This document shows, piece after piece, positions 14,901 through 20,787 of a DNA stretch of 20,787 nt. The notes under the pieces are model-generated. The model did not search any database. It had not been told where the DNA came from and saw only the letters and a program-made list of their open reading frames with translations. A program made the position numbers and the translations under genes. The DNA is from a virus, in IMG/VR virus record IMGVR_UViG_3300021963_000791, positions 1 to 20,787 of that record; one strand, given 5' to 3'. Each line of letters begins with the position of its first letter. Position 1 is the first letter of the stretch.

Positions 14901-17252
14901 TTTGGATTAAACAATGATGGAAGTCAAAAATATAAATCATACGATTCAACTGGCAAATTAATAAATACAACTTCAGCTAAACAAAGAACATATGAGGTTT
15001 GGAGAAGAATTGCAAATAACTTACCATATCTTTTAAAACATAAGGGAACAAGAAAGGGTGTATATGCTTTATTGAGTTGTTATGGAATACCATCATCAAA
15101 TCTTTCAATTTTAGAATTTGGAGGACCAGAAGTAACTGAAACTACTAAGGGTAAATTGGTAATGGATAATCTTACTACTGCTCTTAAATTTAATAATGGT
15201 GCATCTATTGAAATGGATTGGAAAGATACCAATAAAAATAGAAAGCCAAATACAATTGAATTATTTATTAAGCCAGCCGAAGAATCTAATTTTAGATTAT
15301 TATCGGGAAGTAATTGGAATGTAGAAGTTAGCGCATCTACAACTTCATCTTATGGCAATGTTGTATTTAATTATAGTGGTTCTAATAAAATATCATCCAC
15401 ATTATTACCAATATTTAATAATAAATTCTTTGGTATATCTGTAAGTAAAGGTACTTCAAATGAAATCAAACTTGCTGTAAGGCAATCTGATAAAGAAAAA
15501 ACAATATTTGAAGAATCTATAACTACAAGTTCAATTGTAACTAATTGGGAAAATGATTCCAAATTAAAAATTGGTGGAAACTATATTGGAAGTTTAGATG
15601 AATTCCGATTATGGTCAGAAGTTTTAGATAATGAAAGATTCTATGAGCACGTTTCATTTCCTGAAATGATAAATGGTAATAGTATTTCATCATCAACTAA
15701 TGATTTATATTTCCGTTTGGATTTTGAATATCCAAAAAATTTAAATACAACATCTTCATTAATAAATGTTGATACAAACATATATTTTAGTAGTAGTATT
15801 AGTAGAAATGATTTAGAAAGAGGTATTGTTCCAATTATTTCAGGTTCAACCATATTATCGGAAAATGTAAAAGCATTATATTCCGCTAGTGCAAATGGAT
15901 TTACATCAATAAATTCATACCCACACAACTTTGAAGCAATTGATAGAAGTATAGTATTAGAAATACCTGATTTAGGCGCCGGTAGATATTCTACAAATAA
16001 AGTTAGATTTGAATCACAAGAATTAATTTCAGATTTATCTTCAAAAAATAGAGCAACTAAAAAAGCATTTGACCAATCGCCAACCGATTCAAATAGAGTT
16101 GGTTTATTCTTTTCTCCTACAAAAGAATTGAATATTGATATTGCTAAATCTTTAGGTGGATTAAATTTAGATAACTATATTGGTGACCCATCCGATGAAT
16201 CCAAATCCAATTATAGTAGATTGGATTCTTTAAGAAATTACTATTTTCAAAGATTCGATGGTAGAGATATTTACGCATATATTAATTTAATCAAACTATA
16301 TGAGAAATCTATGTTTGAAGATATTAAGAATATGTTGCCGGCAAGAGTTAAAGCAACTACGGGTTTATTAATCGAACCACATATCTTAGAAAGAAGTAAA
16401 GTAGCAAGAAAAAAACCTTCAGCAGATGAATATCAAAAAGAAACATCTATACATTTTTCCGATACTACAATATTTTTAGCAGAAAATCAGCAATATGAAA
16501 CAACTATTAATGGTGATTTATCTGAAAATTTATTTGCTGAAAATAATCAGTATGATGGTACAATATACACTGCTTCAATAGATAAAACATTTGCAGAATC
16601 ATATCAATTAAATAGTTTAATCAATCCAAATGATAATTTGAATCAAATAGCAGAATCGTTTCAAAACGATGTTACAATTGATGCTGGATTAGGCGAAGCT
16701 AGTATTTTAACTGAAATTGATATTTATGATGTAAACACATTCGTTGGACAAAGTGATTATGAGACTGTTGGGTTTGGTATATATGCACAAAACGGACATG
16801 CAATCAGAACATATTTTGATAAAAATGGTAGACGTGTTAAAGAAAGAATTAAAGTAGATTTAATCAAAGAACAAAAGCAAAGAGATGTAGTTGCATATAA
16901 TATAACGATAAATGGTAAAGGTGACCCACGTGGTGGTTATCATTTAACATCTTCTATTTATTATGAAACAAAATTAAATATTCAACCATATTCCGGTTCA
17001 AAAGTAATTAATGCTGGAACAGGAAGTATAGTTGAAGTAACAAAAGTAAACGGATATTTACCAACACATTATAGAAATACTTCCGATTTAACAAAAGGAT
17101 TAGAGAATTCTTTTTATAGAGGTTCAAAAAATACGGCTGCAACTACTTTAGATGGTAGTTCTCCTATTGAAACATTTGTAACTAATCCAAATACGTTAAG
17201 AGTTAATAAGACTGGAAGAGATAGTTCTGAACCAATTTTGGAAGTTGAGTAA
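11970..17252 (+). CDS. Giant baseplate protein: gpI/gp7-like core, LamG-like domain, 19-residue repeats
   Basis: 1760 residues, by far the largest gene. The in-frame stop at 11961 forces a start at or after 11964, so GTG 11970 is chosen; the first in-frame ATG would remove ~29 residues. N-terminal Gly-rich/Pro-rich linker (~32-60), then beta-rich repeats with likely Ig-like domains (~60-590). Residues ~785-840 are helical. Residues ~880-1050 (EEFDIENSNWVQNNIPQYIL, later RRIANNLPYLLKHKGTRKGV, YALLSCYGIP) recall the tail protein I region in which a disc-like helical core carries K-G-T-x-x-G. Residues ~1094-1225 (TIELFIKPAEE to GSLDEFRLWSEVLDNERF) look like a LamG/concanavalin-type sandwich. Five 19-residue repeats follow at 1485-1579. 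The order gp25, gp6, this protein parallels W-J-I of P2 and 25-6-7 of T4, suggesting a gp7-like wedge role. T4 gp7 is 1032 residues; the excess may be host-binding domains. Confidence 0.7.
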   Translation: MVKALENIFGGESTLTSYNGNGSYEAFPSMDLGGGGGGAGGGYTPPVTPNPIYVPPTYSEPILNNIIKIVLSSNTGEVEFLENGISKGYGVNNTITYSPSTSFNSSKKYEVIKNGYKSNQYYEVSIKKTYQNIDYNYSNNYVNNGSYNVADAFGLNTYQNSNIFNWNYNIQPTVTAIDYQYSEILSVQEYTLQSDGSYIPTNTNTFNFGTIPLNFNLIGNNIPISDNPILDEPIIINNPPPLPRVVEYEIAFSSNFRQELSENVVLSYTIFKNDGSVSDTGNLNLSNSNIIREIDSSNLNGRVDFKIEYVNKPTEYSLVNIYQTTNTAKLAEAQPDSIDFAKWNTQNSAFSLPAQQLQSGVSIVVFFEKEINVARPIISLDTTQYSVQVKDSDLEKEINIPFNTSNADNVRVYIDGKSDTTLVSAQNGFVKLYFQKDFSEVYGTKKIVLVAESSRYGTGDSVTALVTFIAVNDFPSITEITYPTSLDIPSFSDFNIDLNYEYITFASSTIDVDLKAKDGSRISLFKNLIPNGNISINIKTLRERFSNWNGSDNVTLIFKPFNRSGSEELIGNEYEVKTNLMIPSIQLDENIFSTAIFEAFSNILSVVEPEKESKYLTHLANFDNNEQILISTWENDNWTLSSKKEDNLGNILIENEVDSILLKLYEPIPSNVIPNSTFWITKLMANPLIETIILNEQSNITCPPIKGPNFSLDLDYVKGQSTNFESLDNIILSGSISSNQLVTTYLSSSIINTDSLNIEYVSGSIYLWHNFVHFSSAKERVDNFIYKVQLIEVYENAISASNASISSSVLNDVQERERQLIKKNELLTGFDGFENFLYTSSSLYTTNNNNSITWPYNNGVRVESTSPTISNTSNTGWYDNLITLAEEFDIENSNWVQNNIPQYILNNSENESLLLFLSMIGHHFDNIYFHTKSIEKSRGLGYKSKDGISDKLLFDVLKSFNWDAKNLAADEQLWEYAFGLNNDGSQKYKSYDSTGKLINTTSAKQRTYEVWRRIANNLPYLLKHKGTRKGVYALLSCYGIPSSNLSILEFGGPEVTETTKGKLVMDNLTTALKFNNGASIEMDWKDTNKNRKPNTIELFIKPAEESNFRLLSGSNWNVEVSASTTSSYGNVVFNYSGSNKISSTLLPIFNNKFFGISVSKGTSNEIKLAVRQSDKEKTIFEESITTSSIVTNWENDSKLKIGGNYIGSLDEFRLWSEVLDNERFYEHVSFPEMINGNSISSSTNDLYFRLDFEYPKNLNTTSSLINVDTNIYFSSSISRNDLERGIVPIISGSTILSENVKALYSASANGFTSINSYPHNFEAIDRSIVLEIPDLGAGRYSTNKVRFESQELISDLSSKNRATKKAFDQSPTDSNRVGLFFSPTKELNIDIAKSLGGLNLDNYIGDPSDESKSNYSRLDSLRNYYFQRFDGRDIYAYINLIKLYEKSMFEDIKNMLPARVKATTGLLIEPHILERSKVARKKPSADEYQKETSIHFSDTTIFLAENQQYETTINGDLSENLFAENNQYDGTIYTASIDKTFAESYQLNSLINPNDNLNQIAESFQNDVTIDAGLGEASILTEIDIYDVNTFVGQSDYETVGFGIYAQNGHAIRTYFDKNGRRVKERIKVDLIKEQKQRDVVAYNITINGKGDPRGGYHLTSSIYYETKLNIQPYSGSKVINAGTGSIVEVTKVNGYLPTHYRNTSDLTKGLENSFYRGSKNTAATTLDGSSPIETFVTNPNTLRVNKTGRDSSEPILEVE
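16422..16706 (+). repeat. Five tandem 19-codon repeats in the giant protein
   Basis: Units start at 16422, 16479, 16536, 16593 and 16650, exactly 57 bases apart. Each begins Ala-Glu (Ala-Asp in the first). Ala1, Gln5 and Ile10 are invariant in all five units, Glu2 in four. Positions 6-9 read like Y-E/D-x-T, and the last residue is L, F or I. The DNA copies are diverged, so this is protein-level conservation, not recent duplication. The pattern suits a repeating beta structure in a fibre-like shaft. Confidence 0.85.
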
Positions 17253-17267
17253 TAATTTTTATAAAAT

Positions 17268-17281
17268 GTATATTTATTAAC
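17268..17281 (+). promoter_or_regulatory. Candidate late promoter before 17302
   Basis: GTATATTTATTAAC lies in the 49-base gap after the tandem stops of the giant gene (TAATAA at 17250). The core ends 24 bases before the ATG at 17302. It lacks the extra spacing of the other copies, so the AAC follows directly. A 10-base AT palindrome, TTTTATAAAA, precedes it. Confidence 0.5.
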
Positions 17282-17301
17282 AAATGATATAATACAAAAC
17301 T

Positions 17302-17925
17302 ATGGGATATTTAAGTAATACAGAATTAACAGTTGATGCAATCCTTACAAAAAAGGGTAGAGAAAAACTGGCAGCTGGACAAGGATTAAACATTACTCAA
17401 TTTGCATTAGCAGATGATGAGATTGATTACTCTCTTTATGAGCCAGCACATCCATTGGGTTCTTCATACTATGATGCAGCAATTAAAAATATGCCTGTAT
17501 TAGAAGCTAACCCCGATGAAACACAAGTAATGAAATACAAATTAGTAACATTGCCAAAAAATACAACTCGTATTCCGGTTGTTGAATTTGGTGTTCCTAA
17601 TATTGCAGTAAATCAAAGAAGTGGTGAAGTTTCATTATCACCAACAACATCTCCAGCCGGAAATAGAAGAATGGGATATACCATTATCCTTTCTAATAAA
17701 AGCGCAGGTGATATTGTAGGAGAAGGAGTTAGTGCTGATGTTGGTACTGTGCCAGTATTTATTGGTGATGATGTATCAGCAACCGCAGCAATCGCAAAAG
17801 GATTATCATTTAAATTTATTCCAAACCCATCTTTAACATCGACTATCAGAACAACGATAACTGTTTATGGTAACGAAACGGGTGGTTCACAAACAATTCC
17901 AGTAACCGTAACATACGTTCAATAA
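17302..17925 (+). CDS. Phage structural protein, LTKKGRE-type N-terminus
   Basis: 207 residues. The N-terminal domain carries ELTVDAILTKKGREKLAAGQ followed by ITQFALADDEIDYSLYEPAH and PLGSSYYDAAIKNMPVLEA (up to ~69), a pattern I associate with conserved uncharacterised virion proteins of T4-like environmental phages; I cannot name the family. Residues ~85-207 are all beta, with PKNTTRIPVVEFG and SLTSTIRTTITVYGNE, resembling an Ig-like domain that ends in IPVTVTYVQ. It probably forms a tail or baseplate decoration. First gene of a two-gene unit; the leader is A/T-rich with no SD. Confidence 0.75.
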   Translation: MGYLSNTELTVDAILTKKGREKLAAGQGLNITQFALADDEIDYSLYEPAHPLGSSYYDAAIKNMPVLEANPDETQVMKYKLVTLPKNTTRIPVVEFGVPNIAVNQRSGEVSLSPTTSPAGNRRMGYTIILSNKSAGDIVGEGVSADVGTVPVFIGDDVSATAAIAKGLSFKFIPNPSLTSTIRTTITVYGNETGGSQTIPVTVTYVQ

Positions 17926-17933
17926 TATAAACT

Positions 17934-19193
17934 ATGGCATTAATTAGAGATAATAGAGGACAACTCTTAGCAAGTAATTTATCACAATACTTAGCAGGCG
18001 CAGCAAATACAGCAGGCACTCCAATAGATACTAACGAAATGGTTAGAATCTTAAACCAATTTTTGGGCGAAGGAGAGCAAATCAGCTCCGACTTAACAAC
18101 TGTAACGAATGGTATTTACAAAAAATTTGGTGCTATTGATAAAGTAACTAATAGAACCGAAATCGTAACTTCAGGAATTTGGAGTGGTGAAACGGGTTCA
18201 TTGGATGTAAATTCTACATACACATCATCTGCACAAATTGCAAGTGTAAGTGGTAAATATTATATTAATGTTTATAACGGATTAACAGCATCTGATGCAT
18301 CTGAAGTTCAATTTTCAATTGCATATGGTGATAAAGATGGATATGGTGCACCAACTTTACAACAAACTGATTCATCTACAATGCCAACCAAAGCTACTTA
18401 TAATCAATATGCAAACGTATTATTAGAAAGTGGTGATTCTTATTTTAGTGTGTATAGTGGTACAACCGCTGGTGGTTTGGATTTAAGAAATTTCTACGCA
18501 ATCAATATTAATAGAGCTAGATATAAAGAAAGATTAGACCCAGGTAACATCTCAATTGATTTATCGGGTTCATTAAGAAGTATTACTTTAATTGATGATA
18601 GTGGTGGAACTGATGAAAATGTAACAACTGCAGGAAGAGTTTACAACTTAGTTAGTGGTTCATTAAATATTGGTTCGGCATTAACCGCATCAATAAATAG
18701 TGCAACCGCATCAAACGGACAGGGATGGGGATTATTCTACCCTGATATGGGAATTATCTTACTAAACCCAGCAGCATTGAGTTCATCTGTTGATGTTAAA
18801 TTAGCACCGGCATATGGTTCACAAAAAGATGTATATCATAACATTGCTTTAAGTGGTTCTACATATAGTGCAAACTCTGGTTCAGTAATGTTATTACGTT
18901 CTTTAGGTGGTGGTAATGATTTCCAAGTTCGTAGAACTGAAAACGTTTCTACATCTCATTATTTCGTAAGAGCAAACAATAGAGAATTTAACTTCTCAAA
19001 CAATCCAACATTTGTAACAGGTTCAACTGGCCAATTTGTACAATCATTATTTGAAAGAGACCCGCATGTTTATATTACAACCGTAGGTTTATATGATGAT
19101 GCAAATGAATTATTAGCAGTAGCTAAAACTTCTAAACCAATTGAAAAATCATTTGATAAAGAAGTAGCAATCAAAGTTAAATTAGATTTTTAA
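17934..19193 (+). CDS. Tail/baseplate structural protein with conserved GLYDD C-terminal motif
   Basis: 419 residues, Ser/Thr/Gly/Asn-rich and beta-rich as expected of virion proteins. It starts MALIRDNRGQLLASNLSQYL, followed by a helical region with EMVRILNQFLGEGEQIS (35-51). The central part (90-340) has many short strands, including RARYKERLDPGNISIDLSGS. Residues ~345-360 read VRANNREFNFSNNPTF. The last 40 residues (YITTVGLYDDANELLAVAKT and on to KVKLDF) align without gaps to the end of the protein at 19276-20457. The gene starts eight bases after the previous stop and is followed by the window's only strong terminator. A role in tail or baseplate structure is inferred from composition and context; the exact part is unknown. 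Confidence 0.78.
   Translation: MALIRDNRGQLLASNLSQYLAGAANTAGTPIDTNEMVRILNQFLGEGEQISSDLTTVTNGIYKKFGAIDKVTNRTEIVTSGIWSGETGSLDVNSTYTSSAQIASVSGKYYINVYNGLTASDASEVQFSIAYGDKDGYGAPTLQQTDSSTMPTKATYNQYANVLLESGDSYFSVYSGTTAGGLDLRNFYAININRARYKERLDPGNISIDLSGSLRSITLIDDSGGTDENVTTAGRVYNLVSGSLNIGSALTASINSATASNGQGWGLFYPDMGIILLNPAALSSSVDVKLAPAYGSQKDVYHNIALSGSTYSANSGSVMLLRSLGGGNDFQVRRTENVSTSHYFVRANNREFNFSNNPTFVTGSTGQFVQSLFERDPHVYITTVGLYDDANELLAVAKTSKPIEKSFDKEVAIKVKLDF
19071..19193 (+). repeat. C-terminal 40-residue module, copy 1
   Basis: Encodes YITTVGLYDD to the C-terminus. Paired with 20335-20457; 19 of 40 residues are identical with no gap, including ITT, GLYDD, AVAK and PI. Confidence 0.85.
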
Positions 19194-19220
19194 AAATAAA
19201 GAGTAACGTTAAATATAACT

Positions 19221-19250
19221 AAAGACCCAACCTTAAAAAGTTGGGTTTTT
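19221..19250 (+). terminator. Rho-independent terminator
   Basis: ACCCAAC pairs with GTTGGGT around an eight-base loop (CTTAAAAA). The outer AAAG can pair with TTTT (one G-U), and the transcript ends in TTTTTG TTT. This is a clear GC-containing stem with T-run in an AT-rich gap, 28 bases after the stop at 19193. The minus-strand reading has a much poorer T-run, so it serves the plus strand. Confidence 0.88.
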
Positions 19251-19259
19251 GTTTAATAA

Positions 19260-19273
19260 GATATTTATATACG
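19260..19273 (+). promoter_or_regulatory. Candidate late promoter just after the terminator
   Basis: GATATTTATATACG, with the core ending only seven bases before the ATG at 19276. If the core is a -10 element, the transcript would start at or within a base or two of the ATG, giving a leaderless message. On the minus strand it holds TATAAATA. Confidence 0.45.
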
Positions 19274-19275
19274 AT

Positions 19276-20457
19276 ATGTTAAAAAGAATACCAAAATCGG
19301 ATATTAGTATTAGGCCATTTAAGGCTTATAAAGAGTGGAGTTTTGATGAAACTTCTACCGAAGTTACTTTATTGGAAGCTTCTGCATCTTCAACGGATAT
19401 ATCTGGTCAATTTCCTAAGAATTCAATATATGGTCAATTAAGAGCGCAATTTTATAATGGTAATGGAGATAATCCATTTACAAGAACAGGCAATAAATCA
19501 TCAACATATTCAAATAAACGATTAACATCTGAAAGATATCTAAGCGGTTCGGCAAAAGTGATTTCCATTCCACAAATTTATGTTGGAGAAGGAATAAAAA
19601 AAGGTTCAGTTATTTTAACAGATAATAAAAGTTTATCAACGGAATTTTCTTATACCGATGACTCGTATGGTAATTTGCAAGATTATAGAGATAAAATTTA
19701 TGCTTCTAGAATCGATGTAGAAAATGAAATATTTAATTTTACCGATTTATCAGAATATGCGTATAGTGCTTCATTAGAAACATACGTTGGTGCATTTGAT
19801 ATACAAAATGGAACATTGGATATTATATACAATGGTCGTCCGCAACCAACGATACAATTGATTAGTTTAGATATTGAATCGGGCATTGCAATTGCAGAAA
19901 ATATATCTTTTTTACCACAAGAATCGCAGGGTATTAAAATTGGTAATGTATTTTATAATCAGGGATTAATAGTAATAACTAGAGATGTAGCTGAGAAATT
20001 ACAAAATCAATGGCAGTTGGATTATAAATCTACAAAAACAATTTACGAAAATGAATATTTATTAATAGTAAATGAAGATGAATTCAATGTTTCACAAAAT
20101 CCAACTGCAATAGTAGAAGTAGGAAAAGAAACGGAATTTATAACTGGTTCGGATGGTAAAATATATAAAACAACCACAAACCCAGGTGTTAAATATATTA
20201 AAAAATTAACAGCATTAGAAAACGGAAATATATTAGATTATAGATTTAGTGGTTCGGTAGGAAATAAAAAAGCAGGATTTGAACACTATGACTTAAGTGG
20301 TTCAATAGATAGTACTGGTTCATTCTTAGCACCTATGATTACAACTATTGGTTTATATGATGATAATTGTGATTTAGTAGCAGTTGCTAAATTACCACAA
20401 CCAATAAAATCAGAACCTGATATACCTGTAAACTTTATTGTACGTTTCGATACTTAA
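19276..20457 (+). CDS. Tail/baseplate structural protein, paralogous C-terminus
   Basis: 393 residues from ATG 19276 (MLKRIPKSDISIRPFKAYKEW). A longer reading from TTG 19249 would begin inside the terminator's T-run and is rejected. The protein is beta-rich with many G, S, T and N residues: SDISIRPFKAYKEWSFDE (9-26), ISIPQIYVGEGIKKGSVILT (95-114), FDIQNGTLDIIYNGRPQP (175-192) and GKIYKTTTNPGVKYIKKLTA (295-314). The last 40 residues (MITTIGLYDDNCDLVAVAK onward) mirror the end of the preceding protein. No enzyme motif is seen. Virion structural role inferred; likely a homologous or sequentially assembled partner of the 17934-19193 product. It is transcribed separately, since a terminator and a candidate promoter lie between the two. 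Confidence 0.78.
   Translation: MLKRIPKSDISIRPFKAYKEWSFDETSTEVTLLEASASSTDISGQFPKNSIYGQLRAQFYNGNGDNPFTRTGNKSSTYSNKRLTSERYLSGSAKVISIPQIYVGEGIKKGSVILTDNKSLSTEFSYTDDSYGNLQDYRDKIYASRIDVENEIFNFTDLSEYAYSASLETYVGAFDIQNGTLDIIYNGRPQPTIQLISLDIESGIAIAENISFLPQESQGIKIGNVFYNQGLIVITRDVAEKLQNQWQLDYKSTKTIYENEYLLIVNEDEFNVSQNPTAIVEVGKETEFITGSDGKIYKTTTNPGVKYIKKLTALENGNILDYRFSGSVGNKKAGFEHYDLSGSIDSTGSFLAPMITTIGLYDDNCDLVAVAKLPQPIKSEPDIPVNFIVRFDT
20335..20457 (+). repeat. C-terminal 40-residue module, copy 2
   Basis: Encodes MITTIGLYDD to the C-terminus; partner of 19071-19193. The second halves differ more (SEPDIPVNF in place of KSFDKEVAI), so the GLYDD half is the conserved part. Confidence 0.85.
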
Positions 20458-20458
20458 T

Positions 20459-20475
20459 TTATATTTATACTAAAC
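20459..20475 (+). promoter_or_regulatory. Candidate late promoter before 20486
   Basis: TTATATTTATACTAAAC begins two bases after the stop of the preceding gene, with the core ending 17 bases before the ATG at 20486. It closely matches the 5379 copy, including the TAAAC tail at the same spacing. Confidence 0.5.
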
Positions 20476-20485
20476 AAAAGATATT

Positions 20486-20695
20486 ATGTCAAAAATTTTA
20501 GAATTATACAAAGCACAACAATCAGCATTAGGTGTTGATAAAATTTCATTTGAAGCAGGTGTAAACGCAAAAACCCCATACACTACAAATGATTTAAAAA
20601 AAATAGATGACCAAGTATTAACTGCCGATAAATTCAAAGTAGGTAGAGGTGGCGCCGTTTCTGAAAAAAAATATTCAGATTCAATAAAAAAATAA
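20486..20695 (+). CDS. Small lysine-rich protein of unknown function
   Basis: 69 residues, not recognised. MSKILELYKAQQSALGVDK is a probable amphipathic helix. A short segment follows with KTPYTTNDLKKIDDQVL, then a basic tail with KFKVGRGGAVSEKKYS. The gene has its own candidate promoter and is followed six bases later by the resolvase start, which supports it being real despite its size. It could be a minor virion protein or a DNA-associated partner of the resolvase. An opposite-strand reading frame over the same bases is a shadow. Confidence 0.7.
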   Translation: MSKILELYKAQQSALGVDKISFEAGVNAKTPYTTNDLKKIDDQVLTADKFKVGRGGAVSEKKYSDSIKK

Positions 20696-20701
20696 CATTT
20701 A

Positions 20702-20787
20702 ATGGCTAAAAAAGTTACAAAAAAAACCAATCCTAAATGGGTTGCTAAAAAATATGGATTTAAATCTGGTTTAGAAGAAACCATTTC
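20702..20787 (+). CDS. T7 endonuclease I-like Holliday-junction resolvase, N-terminal fragment
   Basis: Runs off the window; 28 complete codons are visible. After a basic start (MAKKVTKKTNPKWVAKK) it reads YGFKSGLEETIS, which matches the start of T7 endonuclease I, where F-R-S-G-L-E-D-K-V contains the first catalytic glutamate (E20). The Glu of GLE is present here. The other metal-binding residues would lie beyond the edge. In T7 the enzyme resolves branched DNA and helps degrade host DNA; in a T4-like phage it may act alongside or in place of gp49. The call rests on about a dozen residues and other PD-(D/E)XK nucleases share this start. Confidence 0.65.
   Translation, partial: MAKKVTKKTNPKWVAKKYGFKSGLEETI

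Noticed and set aside
16729-16746. GATATTTATGATGTAAAC, resembling the promoter motif
   Set aside because: It lies inside the giant gene with no start nearby and has different spacing; probably coincidence in AT-rich coding DNA. It would be a useful test case for transcript mapping.
17257-17266. TTTTATAAAA palindrome as a terminator
   Set aside because: Only ten A/T bases, with no loop and no following T-run; such palindromes are common at this base composition.
19249-19275. Upstream TTG start for the gene at 19276
   Set aside because: It would place the start in the T-run of the terminator and upstream of the promoter-like motif. ATG 19276 gives a sensible N-terminus.
20470-20784. 104-residue open frame on the minus strand
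   Set aside because: It covers two plus-strand genes with better starts, and includes the antisense of the recognisable resolvase N-terminus. Its hydrophobic composition is what antisense of A-rich coding gives.
1-20787. tRNA genes, CRISPR arrays, integrase or insertion-sequence features
   Set aside because: No cloverleaf-like segment, regularly spaced direct repeat array, recombinase or transposase motif was found on either strand by reading.

Overview
The window is a compact, AT-rich, entirely plus-strand stretch of a tailed-phage genome of the contractile-tail (T4-like, myovirus) kind. The main anchors are a T4 gp55-like late sigma factor at the left edge, a gp5-like tail spike, and a gp25-like and gp6-like (baseplate J) wedge pair in the usual order. 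After these comes a long run of baseplate or tail-fibre proteins, and the start of a T7 endonuclease I-like resolvase lies at the right edge. Nothing looks like an integrase, tRNA, insertion sequence or CRISPR array. Nearly all starts lack a Shine-Dalgarno sequence and sit in A/T-only leaders. That fits a phage of Bacteroidota, but this is inference; an uncultured aquatic phage is equally compatible.

Layout. Unit A (7-5366): late sigma factor, NodU/TobZ-type carbamoyltransferase, SGNH-hydrolase-like protein, small helical protein, gp5-like spike, and a proline-rich protein of unknown role. Unit B (5411-11944): unknown protein, gp25-like, gp6-like, DNRLRE-type beta protein, coiled-coil protein, and a protein ending in a Pro-rich then Gly-rich tail. 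Unit C (11970-17252): a 1760-residue protein with a candidate gpI/gp7-like core, a LamG-like domain and a five-fold 19-residue repeat. Unit D (17302-19193): two structural proteins, closed by the only convincing intrinsic terminator. Unit E (19276-20457): a structural protein whose last 40 residues are paralogous to the end of unit D. Unit F (20486-end): a small unknown protein and the truncated resolvase.

Within units, genes overlap by 1-4 bases or are separated by at most 8 bases. Each of the five larger gaps carries the same motif, ATATTTAT, usually followed by a TAAAC-like element, 7-24 bases before the next start codon. These are the best candidates for the phage's own late promoters, and the presumed cognate sigma factor is encoded in the same window. 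A caveat is that the motif's reverse complement resembles the known T4/cyanophage late -10 (NATAAATA), so its orientation is not settled.

How the genes may work together: the sigma factor switches on late transcription, the spike/gp25/gp6/giant-protein set builds the baseplate, and the beta-rich proteins form its periphery and fibres. The carbamoyltransferase/SGNH pair is an accessory cassette inserted between regulation and morphogenesis, probably acting on a glycan or other small molecule.
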